A stretch of 64,000 nucleotides of DNA from Acheta domesticus (taxonomy: Eukaryota; Arthropoda; Insecta; Orthoptera; Gryllidae): assembly GCA_031308135.1 (NCBI GenBank), contig JAHLJT010009436.1:125739777-125803776 (forward strand), in the 5' to 3' direction. The notes under the pieces are model-generated. The model was given only the letters and a program-made list of their open reading frames with translations. It had not been told where the DNA came from and searched no databases. The position numbers and the translations under genes were made by a program. Below are positions 12,449 to 24,530 of this stretch, one piece after another (position 1 is the stretch's first letter; every line of letters begins with the position of its first letter).

Positions 12449-14270
12449 GTCTCAAAGAAACGTTTTTCACACCATAATCTACAAGATGAGATGTTCCCCG
12501 ATCCGATCAATTAACTTTTCGATTCCACGCTTTAATACTATCAAGGCCACCTCAATATTTCAGTCCTTCCTGCTGGTAACAATTTTTGTGGCGACACGCT
12601 TAGAAGGCTTAGAATAGACAATCTTTATTTACGCGTTCTGTTAACACCGTAGTTCGTGCAGTCTGACGAGGTTTATTTGCATAATCATTATTCAAGATTT
12701 GCTCTCCAGCAAGAACTAAAAGTACTATTATAGTTGCTTGATACCTATACCTATGAAGATTGTTTCTTATGCGTATAGTGAAACTATTCAATTAACGTTT
12801 TTTCATGGTCTACAAGTGCTGTGTTCTTAATTGTGGAAGGATGTGGGTGTTCAGTGAATAGTGAAGACTGTGTTTGTGTTTTACCTGTACCAAAATTTTC
12901 GTTTTCATTCGATGAAATTTTCAAGTCAACGGGTTCAGACACATAGCTTTCTCAAAAGTAAAAAGCTAATATTTTTGTGACTATCACCAAAAACTAAAAC
13001 CTAATTGACAAAGAATATTGAATAATTACTTCACATGTCTTGAAGTAAATGTTGGGAATTGTTCCAAGCACATTCTCCATGATATTGAATAAATATTTAT
13101 TGAAAATTTCTTTTACACATTAATTGCGTTGTTTTGTATTTTTATTTGTAATTGTGTACATTGCAAGTACATTGCAAGTACATTGCAAGTTACCTTTATA
13201 GATTTTAAACAAATTAGCACGTTTCGTTAACTACTTTCCCTCTTAGAATGAAAATAAAAAGATAGGGATGAGTGTGGGGTCTAACATGCGAGAGTTCTCG
13301 CACGGGTACGCAGAGGTAGTGGGGAAAAACTTGTGCTATGGCACAAGACACAGAACAAACTTTTAAATGCAGCTGAAGTAAAATAGCTTAAATAAATGAA
13401 AAACAAAAATCAAAACGCGCTAGCCTACAATACTACGTGAATCAATTAAAAATCAACTAAATTTAAAATTATTGAAAGAATAGTGAAAGTCACCAGACAA
13501 CTGCCAACGATCGCAGTCCAAACTCACGATTTAAATGTTTGCGGTATCTGGAAGTATGTACACCATCGCCCAACTGCAAACTCATATTGTAAATAAAACA
13601 CCGTTTGATATTAAACTCAAGGTGTCGGTTCGTTAAGATATTAAAAATGCAAACATAGTTTGAGCAACATTCCCATGTACCGAAGTGGGCTTACTAATGC
13701 CTACTAAATTGTTTCTAATGCCAACCAATGGTACTCAAAGGTGAAAACATTAGTTTTATTACTTTTTGGCTCGGAATTGTTTTCCTTGAGGTACGTAAAA
13801 CGCAGAAAATAATTCAATACTTTTTAGTAAACAAATAATTTTTCAATTTTCTCACCCCAGCAATCTGGCACCCTGACTCTCCAAACCCCACTCGGTTCTT
13901 CATAACAAATCAAGGAAAGTTAAATAATATTTCAATGAGTAGGTCTGTTCTTGCCCGATCCGATATTTTCGCACTACTTTACTAGGTTTTCTCAAGAGTA
14001 AAACACTTTTCTATTATTTGACTATCAGGGAAAGCGAAAAGCTAACTCTCAAGGAAGATTGAAAAATGTCTTCAAATGTTGTTTTTAAAGAAGTATGAAT
14101 TGTTCCAAGAACATCTCTCTATAATGTTGAATAAACTTTAATTGAAAATTTGTTTCAAACATCAATTGCATTGTTATTTTGTTTGATATTCTCCTTTATG
14201 GAACGGATAGACATATGGTTAGGGAAAGGGAGGGATTTAACATGCGAGAGTTCTCGCACGGGTACGCTAG
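12449..14270 (+). mobile_element. non-autonomous Helitron, copy 1
   Basis: The 3' end has the Helitron signature: a hairpin GCGAGAGTTCTCGC at 14244-14257, about 9 bases, then CTAG (14267..14270) followed by T. No helicase is encoded. The same hairpin and following bases occur at about 13288-13310, but there followed by CAGAGG, so the copy has two tandem, diverged 3'-end units about 0.95 kb apart. The left limit is defined only by where similarity with copy 2 (44933..46757, inverted) starts, and no clean 5' TC was seen. An 11-bp unit GTACATTGCAA is repeated three times at 13156-13188, against one unit in copy 2. It interrupts the RTE-like LINE. Confidence 0.75.
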
Positions 14271-15240
14271 TATGACTTATTTTCCCCTTATCACTTCCTG
14301 TCTCTCCAAGGCTCTCTTAGTAGCTCTTACTACTCCGTCTTAGAGAGATTGGGTAGTCGTGTAATCTATGTTTGATAGCTTTCCACTGAGTCTGAGTTCA
14401 TATAAAAAATTTATTGATGGGTCAGTTAGAAGATGAAGTTTATATTTCGGGATTTGTGTGCTGAATGGTGTGTCTTGAATATCAGTTTGTTGTGTTTTAT
14501 TTACAAATGGAAGATACCATTTTGACCTCAGCAAATAAGTTGCTTCGAGTTGCATTCGGCATCCCTTTATACTCTGATGTCTTCCACCTTGGCTTTGTTG
14601 TTATGTTTGCCAAGTATGTAATCTATGATTGTAATTGTTGTTCCTCTAATCCAAGTAAATTATTGAATATCCTTATGTTTGAAGAACCCATTTCAGATTT
14701 TTAAGCCATATTGCATACACACTTCTATCAACCTCTTGCCATTGTCATTCACAGTTTCCTTGCCGTACCTTCCGACCGCATCAGTTTGGACTTGCCTTTC
14801 TACTCTAACATTAAAATCCCTAAGTAAAAATACATATTTTCTATTAGCGATTCTATCTAAGGCACTTGTCAACTGATTAAAAAATGCTATCTTCTCTATT
14901 TCAGGAGCATCGTAATTTGGGGCATAAATACCTATAAAACCATCTCTATTTCTTTTATTTTAAAATAAAGTGTTAAAATATTCTCATTGACGCATGTCCA
15001 GCTCTTAATACAGATTTATATATCTTTTTGATACGGCGATAGAGACTCCTATCTTTGAATATATGAATGTAATCTTTAACTTCTTCTATGCTTTGACCCT
15101 TCTTTTCGTTTCTGATAAGACAGCAATTTCCACATTCCATTTACTTAGTTTTTCAAATACTTCTACTCTTTTCAGATTAAGATCCCTTACGTTCCATGTT
15201 CCTATATTCATAAACCGTTTCCGTTTGCATTGTCGTTTCC
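14271..15240 (-). pseudogene. RTE-like LINE, endonuclease remnant
   Basis: The minus strand shows LRDFNVRVERQVQTDAVGRY (14825 downwards), equivalent to the GDFN endonuclease block, then RYGKETVNDNGKRLIEVC, FTWIRGTT and DYILGK, typical of APE-type endonuclease of non-LTR elements. The frame is broken by stops. Towards the Helitron it continues with YKLHLLTDPSINFLYELRLS and ESLG, part of the linker between endonuclease and RT. Confidence 0.7.
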
Positions 15241-16149
15241 TGGACATTCCGGTAATATTTTCTCTGGGACATTTAGTGATCCAGCATACACAAATTAAAA
15301 GCAGTAATGCTTGGACAATTCAAATATTATGAAATTGACACTCTCTTTGTGTCTTAATTTTCAATGCCAAGTTTATGAAATGTTACAGCATCACTAGAAA
15401 CGTTTCCTAGGAGTAATATGAACATGTATTAGAATGCTTTTGTATCAAAAGTCATCATCTTTAAAACTAACAAACACTGGTAAAGCATGTTCGTTTTTGA
15501 TCACTAATTTTAAGTGCTAGCTTGGCTTTGTTCAAAACCAAATCTACTTTCTTTATATTACTTGGTAAAATGTAAATTAAATTGCATGCATTGCAAAAAA
15601 GAATTTTACGTCCTCAACTTTAGGTACATAACATTAATAAACTTTCTCAGATTTCACACAATGTTCACACAACAACAATCCAACGTACCAGACTACTTTA
15701 CATTTTCCTGACAAATTATCATTTTCTTTCAATATATAATCTGAAATGAGAATTACCACAGAATTTAATCACTAATGCTTCCTTAAAGTTTTTCTCACCA
15801 CCTTCGACAATTTTACTATACGGTAGAACAACTTAACTTTGTCTTTATCATGATGCATTCATAGCTGGCAACAAGTTCCAACATCTAATATCTCTCCATT
15901 AGTAAAGGTAATTATTTCAACGAGTAACTTCTCACGCGCTTGCATGGCATCGGTCACGGGAGTTCGACCAACTGTATGAAATTATCCATTAGTTATACGG
16001 CTTCACACATACCTTAATGTTTTACTGACCTCAGTATTCAGGAACAACCATATACCACTAATAGTTTGCTCCAAATAGTGCGCTTTCCCAACAGCCGTCT
16101 TCCATTTCAGAGATCATGAGGACGCTCCGACATCCATCGCCTACGAAAC
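15241..16149. other. FAR-B intron 1, nothing recognised
   Basis: AT-rich sequence without a supported gene or clear repeat. Confidence 0.45.
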
Positions 16150-16595
16150 CACGGTGTAAGATATATAGGTGCGCCAACTAGCTGCCTTTGGGGAAAATTT
16201 TCTGAAGCCAGTTTGAGGCTAGTTGCTCGCTTGTCCGTAAGGTGCGCACGATCGGTTTGGGTCACGGTGTAAGATATACATCTTAAGATGACATCATAAA
16301 CTGTGACTATTACACAGTTTTACAAAACATTTCGTACCCTTTTTCGTAACTATTCGTCCTAGACTTTACAAATTCCACCGCGAAGCGACAAATCACTGAC
16401 TTGAAATTAGAAATCAGCTGGCCATAGAGCTGTCGAATGGATCACGACCAATCACGACCTTGCTCAATGAGACCCAAAGATCGCAGCGCTTATATGCGAG
16501 AACTATGAGAACTAGCCTTACATAAGCTTCTAGCCTAGGAGTGAACACACTAGAACTAGCCTAGGAGTGAACACACCTACATATTTTACACCGTG
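16150..16595. mobile_element. hAT-like MITE with CACGGTGTAA ends
   Basis: A 446 bp element whose ends are CACGGTGTAAGATATATAGG and, inverted, CACGGTGTAAAATATGTAGG. Flanking 8-mers TACGAAAC (16142..16149) and TATGAAAC (16596..16603) match at 7 of 8, as for a hAT 8-bp duplication. An internal second CACGGTGTAAGATATA is at about 16263. A diverged copy is at 30199..30477. Confidence 0.7.
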
Positions 16596-16959
16596 TATGA
16601 AACTGCGCTACTGCCTCCCTCGTTCTCCATTACACGCATTCGCAACCAGCCCGCACCCGGTTCAAGTTTACTCCCAGGCATGCATCAGTGCGGAACTCCC
16701 CCAGGTGGCGCCGTCCACGCTTCGCGGTCATCGCGCGGGCATTTGAGCTACCTCGTGCACGCCTCGCGTGAACATCTCTGTGTGATTGGCCACATTATGT
16801 ACCAAAGATCTGTAAAGAGATTGGTGATAGTCTCATTTTCGGCATACTCTGTATATTCGAAAATTTAATAAAAATCGGAATTATAAATGCGAATTTCGCG
16901 CGCTTGGTTTTGTGACGATACCGAATAGTTAATAGAAGAAAAAAAATTGATTTTAAACA

Positions 16960-18300
16960 CACGACATAGTAGCCTGTCGCGGGTCTACGCAGCGTCTCTT
17001 TGTGTGCGCGAAGGACGGAGCAATTTGCGTCGGACACGTGCGCTGCGAGGTCCCCTCGCGCCCCCTGTCCGGCGGGGAGCTAGGGTACACAAGAATTATG
17101 ACCCGATCGTTGCCTCTCTGGCGCCGCCACATCCCCAGGCGACCTGCGCCCCCCCCCGACGTTAGAGAGAGAGGGTTGAGTGGAATTTTTCCACCGACTT
17201 CGGCCAGGAGACGCTTCCGGACATTGGCCGAAATAAAATTAAGACGCAGTTGCCTTTTACCAATAGAGAAGAACCTTTTAAAATTCAAACAAAAATCTTT
17301 CCAGAACTTTCGGCAAATAAGTAAGGAGAGGGGGGTTACAGAGGCTTCGCGAGATGTGACGAAGTGAAACATAAAGGAGAAGTGAGGAGACGGTCTTGAG
17401 AGTAGGTTCGGGCAGGAGCGAGCACCTCAGCGGTGCGTCGTTCGAGTGCAAACGCCGCTGGCGTGGACGCCTCCGAAGTGCGCAGAGCAATCTCGTCCGG
17501 TCGCCTGACAAAGACTATCGCTGATTGTGCGGTGCGATCTTGTGCCGCGCGCGAGTCAAAAAAAAACTATTCAATTCGGCTTGCATCACTACGCCCGCGA
17601 CCGCTGCAGAGCTGTATTTCATGCTGAAGTCTCCGCCCACCTCCCTTCGCCGACTTCGAGCGCGGGTACCTGCGTTTCGGCCCCCCGGCCAGAAGCCTAC
17701 CGCCAGCTGTGACCTACTGCCGGCCTTTCACCGCCGAAGACGACGCCCTGATGACCTCATCCCGAAGGTCGGGCATGACCCTGCGGAGTCTTCTGAAAAC
17801 ACGGTCTGTTGTCCCCTTAGACTTTGGTGAATGGCCCGGATCACAGACCCGTGCCTCGTCATAAGCGAGCCGCGCTGTGGCTGTTTTTGAGGATAAACTT
17901 CCTAAATTGTATGTTGCTCCTTCCTTGGTAAATTGTACTTTCATTTGTATTGTCTTGTAGTAAGTAAGGAAGCTATTTAAGTGAACAGGGAATCTGGGAA
18001 AAAAAGGGGGGATGTCTTTGGGTTTAAAAGGGAAAGGGTATTAGTAATAGGATTTTTTTGTATATTTCATCATTTCAGTTAATTAAATTTTAAGTGTTTC
18101 TCAAAACCTCAATGAATTTTATTTGGTAACAAGTAGCGTCCGTCCATGGGCTCCCATTTCTTGTAGAGAGTCTCTGCGCCTGAGTTAGCCGGCAACTGAA
18201 TCAGGTGAGTGAGAAAAGGGGGGGGATCTCGATCGCCCGATCGATCCCCGACGTCGCGTGCGCTAGGGCCCGCGCGGTAGTGACAGTTTGATGTGTTGTA
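16960..18300. other. GC- and CpG-rich block, possible LTR plus leader
   Basis: This block is much richer in C, G and CpG than its surroundings. Several open frames overlap in it on both strands, as expected of GC-rich DNA; none shows a domain. The part after about 18080 (CTCAATGAATTTTATTTGGT) could be an LTR end followed by a TGG-type primer site. An AGTAGC direct repeat occurs at about 16967 and 18131, but the ends do not give a clean TG..CA. A CpG-island-like promoter is the other reading; no attached gene was found. Confidence 0.3.
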
Positions 18301-19803
18301 ATTTCGCCAAATGGCAACACACGGGTTTTAAATTTCTTTGAATACATCCCGTTTTTGTCGGTCGTGATGATTGTACGATGTACGTAACATTCTTATGAAA
18401 TGAAATAGATTGAAAGAAGGTAAAAGATTTAAATTAGAAGAAATCCACTTCTTTACTTTAAGAAGTTCTTATTGCTGATTATGGGATTCAAAAATTGAGT
18501 GTGATTACAGCAGTCTTGTGTAGACTTTTTCTTGCTTTTCTGTATGAAGTGTTGCAAATATTCTTTCCCGTCTGAGATACATAATATTCTGGGGAAATAC
18601 ATCCTACAGCTCCCAGACCTTTAAACCATAAAAAGGAATTCTACGAATGGTAGGCAAATCTTACCCATGTTATTCATGTAAGCTTTTCTTTACTAAGCAA
18701 GGAATTCTATCTTTACTTTGCCTCTTATTTTGAATGACGAATCAGCGATTTTTTTAAAAATGTCTTATTTACATATGTATTACACTGTTACTCAAGGGTG
18801 GAAACATATTTTCAGCTAATAATGATGTCTGTAACTGTAACACAACTTTGTAACCATATTCAGCAGGTGTCTGTATCAACAGGGCACTACAAAATAAAAC
18901 TAAAACAGGGCACTGTAAAATACATAATCATAATTTTATAACACATTGAAGGATGACATTAAACGATTCAATTGGACACCCCTCAAGTCCCAAGTAAAAT
19001 ATTTTTTGCTGAATAATTGATTCTATACAATGGGAGACTACATCGTGAGTGAAAAGGGAAGTAATATTGATTTTAGCAAGGTATTTAATGTACAAGTATT
19101 AATTTTTTTGGACTGTATAATTCTAAACAATCTGCAATAAGAATTGTATCTGAGCTTCTGGGTCAATAACCTCCATCTCGGTCAGGTTTTTTCGCCGTTT
19201 CCGTGATCCTTCGAGCGAATGCTGAGCTGGCTCTCTGTTTTGCTTCCGAACATAAATATAACTTCACCATCTGCGCATGTCTTCTAGAGTTCTATAGGTA
19301 ATATAGTCATTCAAATTATCGTTCTCCGTGATCTTACAGCAGGAATTCGATCCCCCACGAAGAGCACGATAAAGAATAACACTCTAAATCTGTATCAGAT
19401 ATGCTTTCGCTAATCGTTTTGATTACACTGCAGCGAATTTTTCTTCTCAAATCTTGCCAAAAATACTAATTTCCATCTGTATTCTGAATTCAACTTGTAT
19501 GTAGGTTGGGGTAGGGATCCCAGAATTTAAGACAAAATGCACACAATACACATCTTCAAACAGCACGACACACACAAACAATTTTTAACTACTTTTGATA
19601 TTAACTAAATAACAAAACATTAAAAAATACAAAAGTTTTGGCGTTAAAAATAGTGTAGCAGTTAATTTATTCATGTTTGTTTAATCTGTGAAAGTAATAA
19701 ATGACTACAGTTCCTGGCAATCAAAATAAATGCTGATAGGCACCAGCGGCGCTGCGTTTGAATTTGTTGAATTGGAATTTTTCAAGTTATAGATGGGGTG
19801 CTA
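18301..19803. other. FAR-B intron 1, right part, no gene seen
   Basis: AT-rich sequence. A short minus-strand open stretch around 19150-19290 reads HAQMVKLYLCSEAKQRAS and looks protein-like, but I cannot assign it and it has no clear limits. Confidence 0.35.
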
Positions 19804-20196
19804 AGGTCCGATTAAATTAAGAAGATGATTGACATTTGTGAGTGGAGGGGAGCGACATTGCCAGGTCGCAAACCACTGAGCACGTGTTACCGGGACACGA
19901 AAACAAACACTTCAAAAAATACGTGTAAAAGTGTAAAAAATACGACAAAAGCCTAACCTCAACGCAACTCATCACAACACAATACACATTGCGCGCGCAG
20001 CACAGACAGAAACGCGGGCGGCGTGGCGGCAGGGAAGTCGCTTGCGATGCTCAAATGTTCCCCGTGTTTGGCAGAGGCAACTGAGCGACCTGACACGTCA
20101 CGTTTTGTCTCTCTGGTTGGCAGCTGCCATGGAAACGGGAAAGGCGTCCTGACGTCACACAGAACTGTCAATCACCTTCTTAATTTAATTGGACCT
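19804..20196. mobile_element. MITE with ~32-bp TIRs and TA duplication
   Basis: Ends AGGTCCGATTAAATTAAGAA and the inverted AGGTCCAATTAAATTAAGAA, each next to TA (19802-19803 and 20197-20198). The 393 bp interior is non-coding. Tc1/mariner-type by its target. Confidence 0.7.
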
Positions 20197-20230
20197 TAGT
20201 AGGACTATTTCAATAGTATACCTTATAGTA

Positions 20231-20541
20231 GGGGTGGCCAACTTTTGTGTATGTGAGGTCTTCTTTTTATCTTAAAAGTGTGTCGCGATCAACTTGTTGT
20301 TATAAGCGTAATCTGAGTAGCAAGAAAGGGTGTGAAATGCATAAAATGTTTATATATGGTGTTTCAGTATAATGTGCATTGCAGCGAGGTATTGGTAGAT
20401 ATGAAAAATATTTGTTCAAAACTATTTTTTTTAAATTTTTTAAGTCATTCAGCCCAGATATTGCAAGCGATTGATGATCGACCGAAATTAGCCTCGTGAT
20501 CGACCGGTCGATCACGATCGACATGTTGGCCACCTCTGCCC
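20231..20541. mobile_element. hAT-like MITE
   Basis: Ends GGGGTGGCCAAC and GTTGGCCACCTCTGCCC form short TIRs. They are flanked by the direct repeat TATAGTA (20224..20230 and 20542..20548). The interior ends in a GATCGACC-rich stretch. It lies about 106 bases inside FAR-B intron 1 from exon 1. Confidence 0.65.
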
Positions 20542-20647
20542 TATAGTATTTCAATATTACGTAACTATTTCCTACATGCGGGAAATTATGTGCTGTTGTA
20601 GCACCGCTACTGTTTCTTGACGATCTGGTAATCCTACGAGAACTTAC

Positions 20648-20860
20648 CGGACTACTTAAAATCGTTGTGAGACGGCTTATTTCATCTTGGTTATTCTTTG
20701 ACCGGATGAGCAAATAAATGACTTGTATTCCAGGGCATGACCATAATAATTTTTCTATCAGTAATTTGCCCAGAAATCCAGTTCCACCGGTCACAAAAAT
20801 AGATTTTCCAGCGTAGAAATCGGCCACTAAAAGGGTGTCTTTTGAATTTGAAGAGGTCAT
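20648..20860 (-). CDS. fatty acyl-CoA reductase FAR-B, exon 1 with start codon
   Basis: 71 codons from ATG at 20860: [20 protein letters not shown], then [19 protein letters not shown] with the NADPH-binding GxxGxxG motif, then [18 protein letters not shown], ending SSP before the donor GTAAGT (exon ends at 20648, phase 0). [18 protein letters not shown] is the standard FAR N-terminus, so this is the true start. A TTGACAG acceptor just before TTGTGGAATATG suggests an upstream untranslated exon (this exon would begin at 20869). The next coding exon is 15.8 kb away at 4862, with matching phase and sequence order. FARs are membrane-associated; function in lipid alcohol synthesis is inferred from family. 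Confidence 0.9.
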
Positions 20861-20869
20861 ATTCCACAA

Positions 20870-21391
20870 CTGTCAACAATAAAACATGTCAAAATAAAAC
20901 TAATGGTTTTACATTGCACTGACTTTCTTGTATTATTTGTAAGAGTTCTCGTATTGTTGTAAAGGATCATACAATGATAATACTTATATCACTAATTACG
21001 TACCACTAATATTTCAGCTCTCAGGTACAACTGTTTCATCAAATTGCTTGTATCAAGACCAGGGTTAGGCAAAATAGTTGAAAAATGTATTTTAGATACA
21101 AAATACAAAATACTTCGCCGAAAGTATTTTAGATACCAAATACAAAATTCTTTCATATAAGTATTTTAGATAAAAAATACAAACTAGTATTTTAAAATAC
21201 GTTTGAAAATGCATAATACAACCAACAGTTTTTTACACATAATAACTTCTATCCTATTTTTTTCTTTTTTAAACAATCATTAACGTTCAATAAAAAATCG
21301 CATCACATTAAAAATTTTATTATTAAAAATGTATAACATCCTTTATACAACAATGTTTCAGATGAAAATTTCAAGCCATTTCAGGTGTCCG
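20870..21391. other. upstream of FAR-B; AT-rich, hAT-end-like repeat
   Basis: The FAR-B promoter or untranslated first exon may lie here, but no convincing core promoter was found. From about 21059 there is CAGGGTTAGGCAAAATAG followed by degenerate repeats of GTATTTTAGATACAAAATAC to about 21205, which resembles one end of a hAT-like element. The matching other end was not found. Confidence 0.4.
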
Positions 21392-21393
21392 TA

Positions 21394-21558
21394 TGGGCTC
21401 ATCCATAAATTACGTAACTCTAAAGGGGGAGGAAGGGGGTCTGAGGTACCATTACGCTGCTTTACATAGAGATAGGGAAACATAAACAAATGCGTTACAA
21501 GGGGGAGGGGGTATTGAAAATTCTCGAAATTTGCGTTACGTAATTTATGGACGGCCCA
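21394..21558. mobile_element. MITE, 165 bp, TA-flanked
   Basis: Starts TGGGCTCATCCATAAATTAC and ends, inverted, TGGGCCGTCCATAAATTACG. TA lies on both sides (21392-21393, 21559-21560). The G-rich interior has two GGGGGAGG-type tracts. Non-coding. Confidence 0.7.
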
Positions 21559-21560
21559 TA

Positions 21561-21755
21561 TCATTGTGATGTATGTTCATATTTTAAGTTTGAAAGGCAT
21601 CTTGTCCATGCTGAGCCGAAGGAATATTTGGTGTTTAAAGATCTCACCATGAGTTCTTGGGAGGTGATAGTGTGGGACAAATAATGGAGGTTATGGGCAA
21701 TAAACCAAGATGCCTTTCAGACTTAAAATATGAACATACATCACAAATGATTTGG
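21561..21755. repeat. inverted repeat with ~45-bp arms
   Basis: Arms 21561-21605 and 21707-21755 are near-perfect inverted copies (core TGATGTATGTTCATATTTTA), separated by about 100 bases. It is probably a small MITE adjoining the previous one. Confidence 0.65.
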
Positions 21756-22080
21756 ATATCTGATGAATACCGCTGATTTTTAGGTTTTAAAAATATGCAT
21801 TTTAGGTGCATAAAATAGGTTCTTTCAGCATTTGTTAGGCTTTTTAAATGGTAGAATAGGCACTAATAAAACTCGAAGCTTACAGGAAAACCACTTTTTG
21901 ACCATTTATTTATATTTCTCAAAGATAAGAACATAAATCAATATTATGTAGAATCAGTATTGTATATTTTGCGATAATACTATTTATGAACAAGTTTGTT
22001 TATAGTTACAATTATTCCTACCGTACTTTGCCTCACAATAAATTATTAATACGTTCTCCAAGTTTTCAAGAGAAACTTAG

Positions 22081-22376
22081 AGAAATTTACATGTTATGTG
22101 GGTGCGCTAATTTAACGTTAAGTTGGCATACCACACGAGAAAAATGCGTTAAACCAAAAACACATATATACCACAATTTTGTACTAATTTTGAACTAATT
22201 TATACATTATTTGTTTTTTTTTTGGTTTAATGCATTTTTCTTGTGTGGTATGCCAACTTAACGTTAAGTTAGCGCACCCACGTAACATGTTGTAAATTTT
22301 GATGTTCTGCATTAGTAGAAAATTTTTAATGTGGGTATAAATTAGTTCAAAATTGGAACAAAATTATGGTATAGTC
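22081..22376. repeat. two interleaved inverted repeats
   Basis: Arm A at about 22085-22156 pairs with A' at about 22224-22295 (core CTAACTTAACGTTAAGTTGG-like). Arm B at about 22165-22206 pairs with B' at about 22332-22375 (core TTTTGAACTAATTTATAC). The order is A, B, A', B', so both hairpins cannot form at once without crossing. It could be a MITE inserted into, or duplicated with, another. Confidence 0.6.
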
Positions 22377-23400
22377 TTTTTTTAATTTTTGGATAAATGG
22401 GTGTGCTAACTATACGGACATGGCCGTAAGTCTTACGCGCCGCGCCGCCTCTATCAGCCTATCCATCGGTAGGGTGTTCATTGCCTCGGAAGGCAAGCAG
22501 GGTGACAAAAACGAATGTTTACATGGCAGGTTCGGAAAGACGAGAAGGTCGAACCCATGCATGAATAATCTAAATACAGATTTTGCAAAGATGGGTCCCT
22601 GAAAATTATCTTTATGTAAGTCGAGTAAATGGATGAAAATAAATGAATGGGTAAATAAATACATTTTACTTTTGCATTTTTGAAACTAAATGTACACAAT
22701 TATGGGGTCCATAAAAAATTGTAAAATCATAGAGTGAAATTTAGAATCTCATCAAGCGCATCGTATTTTTTTTAGTTTTCTTACAAATAGCATTTGTTTA
22801 CGATATCCTTACAACTGACTTCTGTAAAAACTGTATGTACTAATAAGTGTTAAGCATACTATTACCTACTAAATTATTCAGTATTGTTGGGCGGAAACAG
22901 TTCATGTATTTGCGTTCAGATATTGTTACTGGCGTGAAATAGGGGTCGAGTTTTTTCAATGTTTCTAACTTGATTCAACTTTCACAATCATGTAAAATAA
23001 CATATTAATAGCAAAGTCATGTATAATAATTGCGAAAATCTTTGTGTTACTATCGAATAAGTTTAAAGTAGAAATTTGTGAAACCAGAATTGAATAATGA
23101 ATATTTCAAAAGAGAGTCCCCTTTTCGAACCACGAAATAAACTCCATTCTCGGAACCGCCGTATCAGTTGCTACTTTACAAGAGCAGCGAGGGCAGCGCC
23201 GTTGCGTAGGCAGTTTCGGCGAGAGAAGAGAACGAGAAAAGTCAGCGTTTTGACCCACGGGCGTCTACAGTTCAGCCCCAGTCATAAGGAGGATAAAGTA
23301 CCCGACACTTTCCAGACTATAAATTTATTTTTGCAGAGTGTAGTATTAATATGTGCGACGGACGTTTGACCGTTGGCCCCAGAAAATTTTCTACCAAGTG
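22377..23400. other. intergenic, nothing recognised
   Basis: Short open frames only. No domain, splice structure or clear repeat was supported. Confidence 0.4.
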
Positions 23401-23419
23401 TAAGTATGTGTGTGAGTGG

Positions 23420-23506
23420 GGGAGTTGCAAGTGCGTGTGTGCGTGCATGCGCGCGTGCGAGAGAATGCGTGCGTACGTACGTATGTACGTGCACGTGCAT
23501 GCATGA
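23420..23506. repeat. alternating purine-pyrimidine GT/GC/CA tract
   Basis: Runs such as GTGCGTGTGTGCGTGCATGC and CGTACGTACGTATGTACGTG alternate purine and pyrimidine, the pattern that favours left-handed DNA. It is a compound microsatellite. Confidence 0.6.
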
Positions 23507-23599
23507 TTTTTTATTTTATCAAAAAGCATTTCGAAAAATGATTTACGAAAGGAAGTTATTTTCTCTGTGTGTATGGAGTGAGCGACATTATTTTCTGAT

Positions 23600-23765
23600 A
23601 ATACCGGTATAACCTTTATGGACGTCCATACCGGTATAGACGTCATTAAAGGTATTTTATCGCTATAAAACAATAAAGGTATTTCATATGAAAAACTACC
23701 GATACTTTACCGATATTTTTCTGGTATTTTTTCCGGTATTCAATACCTTTTTGGTCCCTGTTTGA
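23600..23765. repeat. ACCGGTAT-rich repeat, possible hAT end
   Basis: The motif ATACCGGTAT or close variants recurs about five times, and the block ends TTTTTGGTCCCTG, which read on the minus strand starts CAGGGACC as many hAT ends do. The other end was not found. Confidence 0.35.
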
Positions 23766-24323
23766 CACTTGAGAATTCTGCGTTTCGAAATATTTCTAAG
23801 TCATAAGTTGCAGGCTTACTTTATGTTTCCGCATTACTGTCGATGTGAATAACAGTGGGACGTCGATTACACTAGAGAACTAGATTTTTACTTCCAGGAA
23901 GGTAGAGTGCGCAACATACTCAATTTTATACGTAGATTACGAATATCACAATACAAACGTCATATCACGTCACAGTTTTTAAATATAACGTTTCTTTATA
24001 TCGTATTTTGCTATTCATGCAAATACATTTAAATTGTGCCTGTTAGATATGTAGAATCAATAAGTTCAGCATAAAATCTATTTAAAAATTAAATATTTGT
24101 TCAGTTCATCTACGCCACTTTCATGAGATAGCAACAAACCTAAGCTTTCGTGTTTGTTTTTACCTTGGGTATTAGTTTACCTTCTATATTCGATTCGACT
24201 GTCACGCTCAATTAAGAGTATGTTTTAGTGGTGCTAGTGGATGTTTTGAAAACAAGACATGTGCACCCATCCAGTCATCGATAGGAATTATTTTAGACCG
24301 AATTCACAATGCAAACTCTTACG

Positions 24324-24530
24324 CAGTGGTGTCAAGGTCTTCTACTGGTGACAGTGGCACGCGTCGTGGCTCCTTAGCATGCCACGAGCTACTCTGCGCC
24401 GTTTTACAATAGAGATGGCGTTTGGTGGCGGTTTAGTCTGGTGGCGGGGTGACGAACTACGTGAAGGGGCGATTTCGTCGTGGCACTCGTGCCACGGACC
24501 CCGCTCGTGGCATCAATCTTGACAACACTG
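24324..24530. mobile_element. hAT-like MITE, 207 bp
   Basis: Ends CAGTGGTGTCAAGGTC and, inverted, CAGTGTTGTCAAGATT. The flanking 8-mers CTCTTACG and CTTTAACA match at only 5 positions, so the duplication is decayed. The interior has GTGGCACG/CGTGCCAC palindromes. Confidence 0.5.

Noticed and set aside
16953..17830. Several long overlapping open frames on both strands
   Set aside because: They lie in the GC-rich block where stop codons are rare; low-complexity Arg/Pro/Ser content, no domain, no splice structure.
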